Assembly (NCBI GenBank): GCA_002320245.1
Contig: DCKD01000019.1
Location: forward strand, 25,039-72,587
Length of the DNA: 47,549 nucleotides
Direction of reading: 5' to 3'
Source: Lachnospiraceae bacterium UBA1683
GTDB taxonomy: Bacteria > Bacillota > Clostridia > Lachnospirales > Lachnospiraceae
Positions 8,421 to 16,853 of the stretch are shown here, piece after piece. The notes beneath the pieces were generated by a model. The model saw only the letters and a list, made by a program, of their open reading frames with translations. It was not told where the DNA came from and searched no databases. Each line of letters opens with the position of its first letter. Position 1 is the stretch's first letter. The translations under genes and the position numbers were made by a program.

Positions 8421-9707
8421 TTAGGCTTCAACAGCAGCGTCAGTAATCAATGTTACAGCTTCCTGAACTGCGATATCCTCTTTCATCTGAGCTGCCTCAT
8501 TCTCACCCATGTACTCTTTGAGCTTATCGAATTCCATCTTGTAAGCATCTGCCATCTTCTGAATCTCTTCGTCCAGTCGCTCGTCAGATACTTCGATGTT
8601 CTCAGCTTTTACAATTGCCTCAAGCACAAGTCTTGTCTTGATTCTCTTCACTGCCTGTGGCTGGAACTCTTCCATCATCTTCTCCTGTGTCAGTCCTGTG
8701 AACTGGAAGTACTGCTCTACAGTCAGTCCCTGCTGCTGGATACGGCGCGCGAAATCATCTGTCATCTGTCTCACCTGAAGGTCAATCATTGCCTGCGGAA
8801 TATCCATCTCGGCATTCTCAATTGCCTGGTCTACTACCTGATTCTCTTTCTTTTCTTTTCCTTCCGCTTCTTTTCTGTCTTTGATTTTCTGTTTTACTTC
8901 TGCTCTGTAAGCTTCCATTGTCTCACACTCAGACACTTCTGATGCAAACTCATCATCAGCCTCCGGCAGCTCTTTTGCTTTGATTGTATGAACTGTGCAT
9001 TTGAATACAGCAGCTTTTCCAGCCAGCTCTTTTGCCTGATAATCTTCAGGGAATGTAACACTCACTTCTACCTCTTTGTCAATCTCTGCTCCGATTAACT
9101 GCTCCTCAAATCCAGGGATGAAAGAACCTGAACCAATAGTCAGCGGGTAATCTGTACCCTTTCCGCCTTCGAAAGCAACTCCGTCAACAAATCCCTCAAA
9201 GTCCAGAGTTACCATATCTTTGTCCTCTACCGCACGGTCTGTTACTTCGATTGTTCTTGCGTTGCGTTCACGCTCTTTATCAATTTCCTCTTCAACTTCT
9301 TTCTGTGTGACTCTTGTAGAATATTTGTCAACTTTCAGTCCTTTATACTCACCCAGGGTTACTTCCGGTTTTACAGCCACTTCTGCTGTGAAGATGAACT
9401 CTTTTCCTTTCTCAAGCTGAACAATGTCGATTGTCGGCTGAGAAACGATATCCAGTCCGCTCTCATCATATGCTTTACCATATGCTTCAGAAATCATGTG
9501 GTTTGCTGCCTCATCGTAAAAAATCTCCGGTCCATACATTTTTTCAATCATCTGACGCGGAACTTTGCCCTTACGGAATCCCGGGATACTGATTTTTCCA
9601 CGTTCTTTTAAATATGCAGCCTGCAGGGCCTTCTCTACTTCCTCTGCTGCAACTTCGATAGTAAGTTTTGCCATGTTATGTTCTAACTTTTCTACCTGTA
9701 AACTCAT
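8421..9707 (-). CDS. tig: Trigger factor, ribosome-associated chaperone and prolyl isomerase
   Basis: Binds nascent chains at the ribosome exit tunnel. The 428-aa product has the ribosome-docking motif GFRKGKVP (43-50) in the N-terminal domain, an FKBP-type isomerase domain near 160-245, and a long helical C-terminal chaperone domain. The open frame runs up to 9842. The start at 9707 is chosen because of the GGAGG six to ten bases before it and the canonical start MSLQVEKLEHN. It is the first gene of the proteostasis operon, with a candidate promoter at 9797-9805. Confidence 0.97.
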   Translation of the reverse strand: MSLQVEKLEHNMAKLTIEVAAEEVEKALQAAYLKERGKISIPGFRKGKVPRQMIEKMYGPEIFYDEAANHMISEAYGKAYDESGLDIVSQPTIDIVQLEKGKEFIFTAEVAVKPEVTLGEYKGLKVDKYSTRVTQKEVEEEIDKERERNARTIEVTDRAVEDKDMVTLDFEGFVDGVAFEGGKGTDYPLTIGSGSFIPGFEEQLIGAEIDKEVEVSVTFPEDYQAKELAGKAAVFKCTVHTIKAKELPEADDEFASEVSECETMEAYRAEVKQKIKDRKEAEGKEKKENQVVDQAIENAEMDIPQAMIDLQVRQMTDDFARRIQQQGLTVEQYFQFTGLTQEKMMEEFQPQAVKRIKTRLVLEAIVKAENIEVSDERLDEEIQKMADAYKMEFDKLKEYMGENEAAQMKEDIAVQEAVTLITDAAVEA

Positions 9708-9796
9708 CTTTACATCCTCCTTGATTTGTATCTTTTCAACATCTGACTGATGCTGATTTGCATCCATTAAAAATATGCATTCGCAGTCATTGAGAC

Positions 9797-9805
9797 AGTA
9801 TATCA
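9797..9805 (-). promoter_or_regulatory. Candidate extended -10 promoter for the tig operon
   Basis: TGATATACT on the minus strand fits an extended -10 (TGn plus TATACT). There is no good -35 at the usual spacing. It lies 90 bases before the tig ATG, giving a leader of roughly 80 nt. Confidence 0.45.
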
Positions 9806-9902
9806 CAAAAACGCCTGAATTACCAGCATTTTTTAACGTCATCTGTAAAATTTGTCACCTGTAAAATTGTAAAATCTGCCTGCCACTATAGAATCTGCAA
9901 AA

Positions 9903-10448
9903 TTAAAACAAAATTGACATTCCGACTTCCTCTGCCTTTTCTTTCCCACACAGCCGTTCTGTCAATTTGAGTGCAAACGGAATGGCGGTTCCCATTCCCC
10001 GGCTTGTCGTGACAGATCCATCCACCGCAACGGGTTCCAATACTACATTCCCCGCATTTAATTTTTCCTCAAACGACGGATAACAGCAGGCAGTACGTCC
10101 CCGGAGAATACCAAGTCCTCCCAGTACGCTCGGTGCCGCACAGATTGCAGCTATCTGCTTCCCTTCTTTATTATATGACAGCAGAAGCTCTTTGAGCCCT
10201 TCGTGATTCTGTAGATTTAATGTCCCCGGCATTCCTCCCGGCAGTACAAGCATATCACAGTCCGCAAAATTCATTTCTGAAAACAGCACATCCGCCTTTA
10301 CCTCAATTCCATGCGCGCCCCGAATGGCTGTTGTCTCCATAACAGATACCATCGTGACACGGACTCCTGCCCTGCGCAGGATATCCACAACCGTAAGACC
10401 TTCTATCTCTTCAAATCCTTCCGCCAAAAATACACATACTTTTTTCAT
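9903..10448 (-). CDS. DJ-1/PfpI family protein
   Basis: A 181-aa class I glutamine amidotransferase-like protein. The nucleophile elbow is AICAAPS with C103, and E16 in GFEEIE occupies the place of the conserved acidic partner. Relatives include YajL/DJ-1 and ThiJ-like proteins. Activities reported for the family range from deglycase to chaperone or protease and are debated, so no reaction is assigned. A GTG at 10457 lies inside the AGGAGGTG ribosome binding site, so the ATG at 10448 is the start. It has its own promoter (10474-10502) and points the same way as tig, but 195 bases separate the two genes. Confidence 0.9.
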   Translation of the reverse strand: MKKVCVFLAEGFEEIEGLTVVDILRRAGVRVTMVSVMETTAIRGAHGIEVKADVLFSEMNFADCDMLVLPGGMPGTLNLQNHEGLKELLLSYNKEGKQIAAICAAPSVLGGLGILRGRTACCYPSFEEKLNAGNVVLEPVAVDGSVTTSRGMGTAIPFALKLTERLCGKEKAEEVGMSILF

Positions 10449-10473
10449 TGTCCGCACCTCCTATACTGCATTT

Positions 10474-10502
10474 ATTGTAATATAGCTCCTATAAAATAAC
10501 AA
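10474..10502 (-). promoter_or_regulatory. Sigma-A type promoter of the DJ-1/PfpI gene
   Basis: On the minus strand TTGTTA (10502-10497) and TACAAT (10479-10474) are separated by exactly 17 bases. The ribosome binding site follows about 20 bases further on. Confidence 0.7.
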
Positions 10503-10556
10503 GAACCGGATTCAGATTGCAAAATAATCCGGAAATGTATATGATGACTATAGTCA

Positions 10557-10735
10557 AAGGCCCCGCTTCAAGCAACGGGACATCAAATTTGACACGCCCC
10601 AAGGGGTGGGGTATTTGGTCTGCACTCCGCCTCAGTCGGTGCTAAACGAGTGCCACCGGCGCTCTGCACCCCTCGCGGCAGTCGCCAAATATCCATGCAG
10701 GCATGGCTGCTTGGCTCGTTGCCCGCGGAAATAAA
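10557..10735. repeat. Structured REP-like element before the CYTH gene
   Basis: The 310-base gap between the DJ-1 and CYTH genes holds the DJ-1 promoter on its left and, from about 10557 to 10735, a GC-rich block with nested inverted repeats: a CCCC-AA-GGGG hairpin (10595-10608), outer arms GGGTATTTGG (10609-10618) and CCAAATATCC (10685-10694) pairing at nine of ten positions, and short inner stems. No open frame fits it. It resembles a dispersed palindromic repeat more than a riboswitch class I know. Confidence 0.5.
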
Positions 10736-10758
10736 ACAAATCTGGAGGTAATCATACT

Positions 10759-11232
10759 ATGGAAATCGAACGTAAATATCTGATTCAGGCAGAGCAGATT
10801 CCGTTTCATCCGGAAGACTACCCATGCCGCCTTATTGAACAGGCATATCTCTGCACAGAACCGGTTGTCCGCATCCGCAAAGATAACGACGATTATATTC
10901 TGACCTACAAATCCGCAGGACTTATGGTCCGGGAAGAATACAATCTGCCCCTCACCAAAGAAGCTTATGCCCATTTGCGGGAAAAGGCAGACGGACGCAT
11001 CATAACAAAATGCCGTTACATCATTCCGCTCCATGAATTCATACGGGAAGCCCCCTATTCTTCGCTGTCTGTTGAACTGGATGTATTTTCCGGAGATTTA
11101 AACGGACTGCTCCTTGCCGAAGTAGAATTCCCGGACGAACGCTCCGCCAAAAATTTTACCGCTCCGTCATGGTTCGGAGAAGATGTCACCTTCTCATCAA
11201 AGTACCATAACAGTACACTGAGCAAGTTCTAA
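10759..11232 (+). CDS. CYTH domain protein (triphosphate tunnel metalloenzyme family)
   Basis: A 157-aa stand-alone CYTH domain. The N-terminal EIERK motif (2-6) is the family signature, and alternating charged residues on later strands (VRIRKDND, ELDVF, AEVEFPDE) fit the lining of the triphosphate-binding tunnel. Bacterial single-domain members hydrolyse inorganic tripolyphosphate or thiamine triphosphate, or act as class IV adenylate cyclases; the sequence alone does not separate these. TGGAGGT lies eight to ten bases before the ATG. The thiamine cluster is 30 kb away, so context gives no help. Confidence 0.88.
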   Translation: MEIERKYLIQAEQIPFHPEDYPCRLIEQAYLCTEPVVRIRKDNDDYILTYKSAGLMVREEYNLPLTKEAYAHLREKADGRIITKCRYIIPLHEFIREAPYSSLSVELDVFSGDLNGLLLAEVEFPDERSAKNFTAPSWFGEDVTFSSKYHNSTLSKF

Positions 11233-11308
11233 CGGTTTTGTAAATATTTGTTGTCTTTTTATATTTTTGCCCTATTTCGTTGCGTATAATCTTTTTCAAA
11301 AGGGAAAT

Positions 11309-11317
11309 TGCTATAAT
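11309..11317 (+). promoter_or_regulatory. Extended -10 promoter of the Xre regulator gene
   Basis: TGCTATAAT is a perfect extended -10 (TGn plus TATAAT) 48 bases before the GTG start. A second TATAAT at 11285-11290 has no recognisable -35. Confidence 0.55.
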
Positions 11318-11364
11318 AGATAAAGTTTATTGTATTTTCATTTTCCTGATAAGGAGGCGGCGAA

Positions 11365-11739
11365 GTGGCAAACCTACAACTTGCAAACAATTTGCGCAAA
11401 TACCGGCAAGCCCGTGGATTCACACAGGACAAGCTCAGCAAGCGTCTGAACATTTCCCGTCAGGCGTACTCGAACTATGAGAGAGCTGACCGTGATCCGG
11501 ACATCTGTATGCTAATCAAACTTTGTGAAATCTATCAGCTTACTCTGGAGCAGCTTATCATCCAGCCGTACAATCCAGACTATGTCATTCACGAAAACTC
11601 TTCCTATACATTAGCTTCTGATGAAAAATCCAAGGATACGCTTTATATTACAAAAGAAGAAATGGAACTTCTCATGCAGTTTCGGAGTTCAGATAAGCCG
11701 ACACAAGACGTAATTAAGAAACTGCTTGATATCAGATAA
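11365..11739 (+). CDS. Xre-family helix-turn-helix regulator
   Basis: A 124-aa DNA-binding protein with an HTH_3/Cro-C1 domain at about 6-61 (LRKYRQARGFTQDKLSKRLN, then SRQAYSNYE as the recognition helix region) and a short, acidic, possibly dimerising C-terminal tail. Translation starts at GTG 11365, with AAGGAGG eight bases upstream. It has its own extended -10 and a strong terminator. It is not next to any phage or toxin gene. It may control the upstream CYTH gene or targets elsewhere; the target is unknown. Confidence 0.9.
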   Translation: MANLQLANNLRKYRQARGFTQDKLSKRLNISRQAYSNYERADRDPDICMLIKLCEIYQLTLEQLIIQPYNPDYVIHENSSYTLASDEKSKDTLYITKEEMELLMQFRSSDKPTQDVIKKLLDIR

Positions 11740-11767
11740 CCATGATATCCGAGCCATGTTTATTACA

Positions 11768-11816
11768 AAAGGGGAATGTGACCATCACTCCAGCCATGAC
11801 GGTCACATTCCCCTTT
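11768..11816. terminator. Bidirectional terminator between the Xre gene and lysC
   Basis: A perfect 16-bp stem (11768-11783 with 11801-11816) is followed on the plus strand by CTTTTTTT. On the minus strand it is followed by TTTTGTAATA. It ends both convergent transcripts. Confidence 0.9.
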
Positions 11817-11823
11817 CTTTTTT

Positions 11824-13032
11824 TCAGTCGCCCAGTCCAAAGCGGTCGTGTACTGCCACCATTGCACGATCTACATCATTTTCATCAATCAGAACGGTAA
11901 TCCGCACTTCTGATGTGGAAATCATGTTGATATTGACTCCGGCATTGAACAGTGCCTCGAACATCTTTGCCGCAACACCCGGATTGCTCATCATCCCGGC
12001 GCCGACAATCGACAGTTTTGCCACGTTATCTTTATGCTTGATATCCTGAATCGTCAGTGTTTCTTTGTTTTCATCCAGAATACGCAATGCCTCATCCAAG
12101 TCATCCTGCGCAACTGTGAATGAAATATCTTTTGTACCTTCTCTGCCGACAGACTGCAGGATAATATCGACATTGATGCCTTTTTTTGCAAGTGTATTAA
12201 ATATTTTAAATGCGACTCCCGGCTTATCATCCACACCGATAACAGACACACGAGATGTATTTTTGTCCGATGCCACACCGCTGATAATCATTTTTTCCAT
12301 TTTCTTAACCTCCTTGACAACAGTACCCTCTTCCCGATTCAGACTGGAACGCACAACAAGCTGTACACCATATTTTTTTGCCATCTCAACCGAACGGTTG
12401 TGCAGCACCTTTGCCCCAAGTGACGCCAACTCCAGCATTTCATCATAACTGATAACGTCCAGTTTCTTTGCATTCGGCACAATACGCGGGTCCGCCGTAT
12501 ATACGCCCTCGACATCCGTGTAAATCTCGCAGGCGTCGGCATGCATTGCAGCCGCGATTGCAACCGCAGTTGTATCAGAACCGCCGCGTCCGAGCGTTGC
12601 ATAATCTTCGTATTTATTCACACCCTGAAATCCGGTTACAACCACAATCTTGCGGTATTGCAGCTCATGCTGAATACGCTCTGTATCAACGCGTTTAAAT
12701 CTGGCATTTCCATAAACCGATGTACAATGCATCCCAACCTGATATGCATTTAAAGATACTGCCGGCACGCCAAGCGAAGAGATTGCCATTGCCATCAGTG
12801 AAACGGATACCTGCTCACCTGTGGTCATCAGCATATCCAGTTCCCTCTTGGAAGCATTCGGATTAATCTCCTTCGCTTTCCACAGCAGCTCATCCGTTGT
12901 ATCTCCCATCGCCGAAAGTACAACGATGACATCATTTCCTTTTTTGTATTCTTCAATACACCGTTCTGCCACATTGAAAATGCGTTCCCTGTCTGCGACA
13001 GAACTTCCCCCAAACTTCTTTACTATAAGCAT
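11824..13032 (-). CDS. lysC: Aspartate kinase (monofunctional, two ACT domains)
   Basis: Phosphorylates aspartate, the committed step to lysine, threonine and methionine. The 402-aa product has the kinase start KKFGGSSV (5-12), the nucleotide/aspartate region GRGGSDTTA (148-156) and two C-terminal ACT domains (about 264-402) that bind the feedback amino acids. AGAGAGG precedes the ATG. It is the third gene after hom and the homoserine kinase candidate, 20 bases behind the latter. A second, well-formed start inside the gene at 12300 would give a 158-aa ACT-only beta subunit, as in Bacillus subtilis aspartokinase II. Confidence 0.96.
   Translation of the reverse strand: MLIVKKFGGSSVADRERIFNVAERCIEEYKKGNDVIVVLSAMGDTTDELLWKAKEINPNASKRELDMLMTTGEQVSVSLMAMAISSLGVPAVSLNAYQVGMHCTSVYGNARFKRVDTERIQHELQYRKIVVVTGFQGVNKYEDYATLGRGGSDTTAVAIAAAMHADACEIYTDVEGVYTADPRIVPNAKKLDVISYDEMLELASLGAKVLHNRSVEMAKKYGVQLVVRSSLNREEGTVVKEVKKMEKMIISGVASDKNTSRVSVIGVDDKPGVAFKIFNTLAKKGINVDIILQSVGREGTKDISFTVAQDDLDEALRILDENKETLTIQDIKHKDNVAKLSIVGAGMMSNPGVAAKMFEALFNAGVNINMISTSEVRITVLIDENDVDRAMVAVHDRFGLGD
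12298..12315 (-). promoter_or_regulatory. Internal ribosome binding site and start for a lysC beta subunit
   Basis: Inside lysC, AAGGAGG (12315-12309) stands eight bases before the in-frame ATG of Met245 (12300-12298). This is a better ribosome binding site than that of the full-length protein. The short product (158 aa, 11824-12300) would consist of both ACT domains. Overlapping in-frame alpha and beta subunits of nearly this size are known from B. subtilis and corynebacterial lysC. Confidence 0.7.
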
Positions 13033-13052
13033 AATGCCCTCTCTACTTTAAT

Positions 13053-14258
13053 TTATTTTTTCTCCATCAAATGGTCGATGAGTGTATATCCCTCTTCCTC
13101 AAGGATTCCGCTGGCTTTTCCAGTCCTCTCATTATAAGCATCTGCTCCTGCGGCTGCTTTTGTACTGTCATAAAGCATATATGGGACTGGACTTCCTGTG
13201 TGAGTACGCACACAAACCGGCGTCGGATGATCCGGAAGGACGAGCATACGGAACTCCGTGCCAGACGCATGAAGTGCCTCTGTCACCGGTCCGATAATAT
13301 GTTCGTCAATCCGCTCGATTGCTGTAATCTTTTTCTCAACGCTGCCCTGATGTCCCATCTCATCCGGTGCTTCGATATGCACATAGACAAAATCATACCC
13401 ATCCTCTGTCAATGCTTTGACCGCAGCCTTGCCTTTTCCGGTATAATTCGTGTTCAGTCCGCCATTGGCACCCTCTACAATAAGATTATCCATTCCTGCG
13501 CCGACCGCAATTCCCTTTAACAGGTCAACCGCGGAAATCATTGCACCCTTTACACGGTTCTTTTCTTCAAATGAAGTCAGCGCCGGTCTTGTGCCCGCCC
13601 CCCAGAACCATGCTGAATTCGCCGGGTTCAGCCCGTTCTTTTTCCGCTCGGTATTGATTGGATGGCTGACAAGAATCTCATAGCTCCTCTGCATCATCTC
13701 ACGCAGCACTTTGTCCTGCGGCAGATAATCTCCAATCCGTTTTGTCAGAATATCATGCGGGGCCGTCAGTCCTACAACTTTGCCGTGATTCCAGATGAGC
13801 AGATGACGGTAGCTTGTTCCTGAATAGAACTGATATCCATCCCGCTTTAAGCCTTCTTTCAGCGCCTCCATGAGGACTGCCGCATCTTCCGTACTGATTT
13901 CATCTGAACTATGGTCCAAAATCTTCTTATCTTCATAATTGTCCTCTTCCTCCGAGAGCGTTACGATATTACAGCGAAATGATACATCATCCGGTTTCAT
14001 ATCCACGCCGATACTCAGTGCCTCCAGCGGAGAACGCCCGGTATAATATTTTTCCGGATTGTATCCTGCTACGGACAGATTTGCCGTATCACTTCCCGGT
14101 GCCATGCCAGCCGGCACAGTCCGCACCATCCCAATCTCTGATGTCTTTGCAAGGCGGTCCATGTTCGGCGTATGTGCAGCCTCTAAAGGTGTTCTTCCAT
14201 CCAATTCATCAATCGGCTCGTCAGCCATTCCATCGCATAAAACAATTGCGTACTTCAT
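13053..14258 (-). CDS. ApgM-like phosphomutase-family protein, probable homoserine kinase
   Basis: A 401-aa alkaline phosphatase superfamily enzyme related to cofactor-independent (archaeal-type) phosphoglycerate mutase. Visible metal and active-site motifs are DGMAD (9-13), GSDTANLS with S56 (55-62), and the C-terminal EAPDEMGH and LPDHPTP/RTHTG motifs. By itself it would be called a phosphoglycerate mutase. It lies between hom and lysC, and no thrB of the GHMP family is present here. A subgroup of this family (TIGR02535) has been proposed as homoserine kinase on the same contextual grounds, so I favour homoserine kinase. AGGGGAAAGA precedes the ATG. The biochemical role is inferred, not shown. 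Confidence 0.8.
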   Translation of the reverse strand: MKYAIVLCDGMADEPIDELDGRTPLEAAHTPNMDRLAKTSEIGMVRTVPAGMAPGSDTANLSVAGYNPEKYYTGRSPLEALSIGVDMKPDDVSFRCNIVTLSEEEDNYEDKKILDHSSDEISTEDAAVLMEALKEGLKRDGYQFYSGTSYRHLLIWNHGKVVGLTAPHDILTKRIGDYLPQDKVLREMMQRSYEILVSHPINTERKKNGLNPANSAWFWGAGTRPALTSFEEKNRVKGAMISAVDLLKGIAVGAGMDNLIVEGANGGLNTNYTGKGKAAVKALTEDGYDFVYVHIEAPDEMGHQGSVEKKITAIERIDEHIIGPVTEALHASGTEFRMLVLPDHPTPVCVRTHTGSPVPYMLYDSTKAAAGADAYNERTGKASGILEEEGYTLIDHLMEKK

Positions 14259-14337
14259 TCTTTCCCCTGTTTATCCCTTCCTGTATCTGAACTTTCTGCC
14301 TGTATCCCAGTGTTTCAGAGCGAGTTTTAAAACTGCC

Positions 14338-15555
14338 CTATCCCTCCACACGAATCATGTGAAGGATTCCCGGAAATTCTTTTGCTTTTTCTTCATATGT
14401 GCCTTCTGTCATCATCTCTGTCACAAAACCGAATTCTCCATTCAGTCCTTCTGCCTGCACAATTTCAATCGGACCGAATGTACTTTCCAGATGTGCCTTC
14501 AGCGCCTCCGGCTCTCCTTTGATTCGTACAAAGAACCGCTTACTCGTATCACGCACCGGAAGAAGTTCCAGTTTTTCACTCTTCCACATCGTCATAATAT
14601 TACGGTTCAGATGCTTTGCTTCATCTACAACATCTGCTACAACCGCACTCGCCGTCGGAAGTTTTCCTGCGCCGCTTCCATAGAACATTGCGTCGCCCAG
14701 TACATTCCCATGTACAAAGATTGCATTGAACACATCGTTTACATTATAAAGCGGATGTTCTTTGCCCAGCAGATACGGTGCAACGATTGCATGAAGATGA
14801 TTTTCGTGACGCTTACTGGATGCCAGCAGTTTAATCGTCATTCCCATCGCTTTTGCATACATCATATCCTGCTTAGTGATGTGGGTAATGCCTTCCGTAT
14901 AAATGTCTTCAAAATCCACCTGCTGCCCGGAAATGAGAGAAGACAGGATTGCTATCTTACGGCAGGCATCATATCCTTCCACGTCTGCTTCCGGATTCCG
15001 CTCTGCGTATCCTTTATCCTGAGCCTCTTTGAGTACCTCGGCATAATCCGCGCCCTCATAGAACATTTTTGTCAGCATATAATTTGTCGTTCCATTCAGG
15101 ATTCCGGTAATTTCTTCAATCTCGTCTGCCGTAAGTGAAGAATTAAGCGGACGGATAATCGGAATCCCCCCTCCTACACTTGCCTCGAACAGGAAGTTAA
15201 TATTTTTTTCACGCGCAATGGAAAGCAGTTCCGCGCCGTGCTTTGCAACAAGTGCTTTATTTGAAGTTGCAACACTCTTCCCTGCCTGAAGAGAGCGTTT
15301 TACAAATGTGTAGGCAGGCTCAATCCCTCCCATTACTTCTACTACAATCTGCACGTCTGAATCGTTGACGATTACTTCAAAATCATGTACCAGTTTCTCC
15401 TGAATCGGCTCTCCCGGAAATTCTCTTAAATCCAGAACATATTTGATATTCAGCTCATCGCCGATTCGCTGATTGATTCTCTCCTGATTGGTATTGATAA
15501 CCTCTACCACGCCGGAACCGACTGTGCCATATCCTAATACTGCAATATTTACCAT
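14338..15555 (-). CDS. hom: Homoserine dehydrogenase
   Basis: Reduces aspartate semialdehyde to homoserine using NAD(P)H. The 405-aa product has the nucleotide-binding motif GYGTVGSG (8-15), the catalytic region with NGTTNYMLTKM, and a C-terminal ACT-like domain (about 340-405) typical of threonine-inhibited enzymes. The open frame continues to 15726, but AAGGGAG in front of the ATG at 15555 and the family start MVNIAVLG fix the start. It is the first gene of the hom-kinase-lysC unit. The 176-base leader is GC-rich and structured; I found no T-box or lysine riboswitch. Confidence 0.96.
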   Translation of the reverse strand: MVNIAVLGYGTVGSGVVEVINTNQERINQRIGDELNIKYVLDLREFPGEPIQEKLVHDFEVIVNDSDVQIVVEVMGGIEPAYTFVKRSLQAGKSVATSNKALVAKHGAELLSIAREKNINFLFEASVGGGIPIIRPLNSSLTADEIEEITGILNGTTNYMLTKMFYEGADYAEVLKEAQDKGYAERNPEADVEGYDACRKIAILSSLISGQQVDFEDIYTEGITHITKQDMMYAKAMGMTIKLLASSKRHENHLHAIVAPYLLGKEHPLYNVNDVFNAIFVHGNVLGDAMFYGSGAGKLPTASAVVADVVDEAKHLNRNIMTMWKSEKLELLPVRDTSKRFFVRIKGEPEALKAHLESTFGPIEIVQAEGLNGEFGFVTEMMTEGTYEEKAKEFPGILHMIRVEG

Positions 15556-15613
15556 GTTATTCTCCCTTTCGTCTGTGTCTTTGTTACCGTCCGTCCTTTC
15601 GTTCAATGTAATA

Positions 15614-15711
15614 GCATCCGGCTCATTCCAAGCCGCTTCCGGCGTGGACCAGATGCTTTGTCTGTTTCTTTGCTTTCGCTCCCGGCCGCTCAGCAAACGG
15701 GGCGGCCGGAG
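15614..15711 (-). other. Structured spacer between prfB and hom
   Basis: Two inverted repeats occupy the spacer on the minus strand: a CTCCGGCCGC stem with a one-base bulge (15679-15711), and GCATC/GATGC arms (15614-15618 with 15652-15656) enclosing a GGCT/AGCC hairpin (15620-15634). Neither has a U-tract, so they are not plain terminators. They may be mRNA 3' end structure of prfB or a hom leader. Confidence 0.35.
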
Positions 15712-15731
15712 ACTGAACTGTAACATGTCTT

Positions 15732-16830
15732 TTATTTTATACTCAGGTATGCATTGATAAATGGATCAAGATTTCCATCCATAACACCATTTACATTACT
15801 GATTTCCATATTGGTACGATGATCTTTTACCAATGTGTATGGTTGCATAACATAAGAACGGATTTGGCTTCCGAACCCAATTTCTTTGATTTCCCCGCGG
15901 ATACCAGACACCTTGTCCGCCTGTTCCTGCTGTTTCATCAGATACAGCTTGGCTTTAAGCATCTGCATCGCTTTATCTTTATTCATATGCTGAGACCGTT
16001 CATTCTGGCATTGTACCACGATTCCGGTCGGAAGATGCGTGATACGGACCGCGGATGAAGTCTTATTGATATGCTGACCGCCCGCTCCACTGGAACGGTA
16101 CGTGTCAATCCGCAAATCATCGTCATTAATCTCAATTTCAATCTCATCTTCAATATCCGGAATGACGTCACAGGAGGCAAAAGAAGTCTGCCGTTTTCCT
16201 GCCGCATTGAACGGCGAAATACGGACAAGACGGTGCACACCTTTTTCAGAACGCAGATATCCGTATGCATTCTCTCCCTGCACTTCAAAAGTCACCCCTT
16301 TGATTCCCGCTACATCACCCTCCAGATAATCCAGCACTTCCACTGAAAACCCCCTTTTTTCTGCCCATCGGGTGTACATCCGGTACAGCATATTTGCCCA
16401 GTCACAGGATTCTGTTCCTCCGGCACCCGCATGGACGGTCACAATCGCATTGCAGCGGTCATATTCTCCGGTCAGTAATGTCTGGATGCGCAAATCCTCA
16501 AACTCTTTGCTGAACCTATCCAGTTCTTCCTGAATCTCTGTGATTGTCTCTTCGTCCGGTTCTTCCTCACTCATCTCAATTAAGAGCTGCATATCTTCAT
16601 AATCTGAAAACATCTGCTCAATCTGCCTGACCGAATCCTGAAGCCCGCGCAGATATTTCATCGTCTGCTGCGATTCCTCCGGATTGTCCCAGAATCCCGG
16701 TTCCTCAATTCTTCTTTCTAATTCTTCAATTCGTTCTTTCTTTGACGCTAAGTCAAAGTGAATCCCTCAAATCTTTCAGCGGTTCTTCATATGCAGTCAG
16801 ATTTTGTTTCAGCTCATCTAATAAAACCAC
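15732..16830 (-). CDS. prfB: Peptide chain release factor 2, with programmed +1 frameshift
   Basis: Recognises UAA and UGA stops. The gene is in two frames. Frame one runs from GTG 16830 (AGAGGTGA upstream) for 25 codons to CTT-TGA, with TGA at 16755-16753. Frame two resumes one base on with GAC (Asp) at 16754 and continues to 15732. The spliced product is 365 aa, normal for RF2, and contains the GGQ loop in the segment RSSGAGGQHINKTSS. The arrangement with an internal Shine-Dalgarno-like GAGGGATT before CTTTGAC is the classical autoregulatory RF2 frameshift, so this is not a pseudogene. It follows secA by 23 bases, the conserved secA-prfB order. Confidence 0.95.
16740..16768 (-). promoter_or_regulatory. 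RF2 frameshift signal with a hairpin over the slippery codon
   Basis: GAGGGATT (16768-16761) lies just before CTT TGA C (16758-16752). In addition CTTTGAC (16758-16752) and GTCAAAG (16746-16740) are perfect inverted repeats with a five-base loop, so the shift codon, the stop and the next base lie in one arm of a 7-bp stem. Confidence 0.85.
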
Positions 16831-16853
16831 CTTATTCACCTCTTTCAAAACTT

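Noticed and set aside
10625..10670. A CIRCE-like heat-shock operator (GTGCTAAACGAGTGCC)
   Set aside because: The arms and the nine-base spacing of TTAGCACTC-N9-GAGTGCTAA are not present; it is part of the nested palindromic element.
14059..15138. A 359-codon open frame on the plus strand across the homoserine kinase candidate and hom
   Set aside because: It is the complement of two well-supported genes, with a biased composition typical of shadow frames.
15732..16830. prfB as a disrupted pseudogene because its frame is interrupted near the N-terminus
   Set aside because: The interruption is the canonical CTT-TGA-C programmed shift with an upstream Shine-Dalgarno-like element, and the spliced length is normal.
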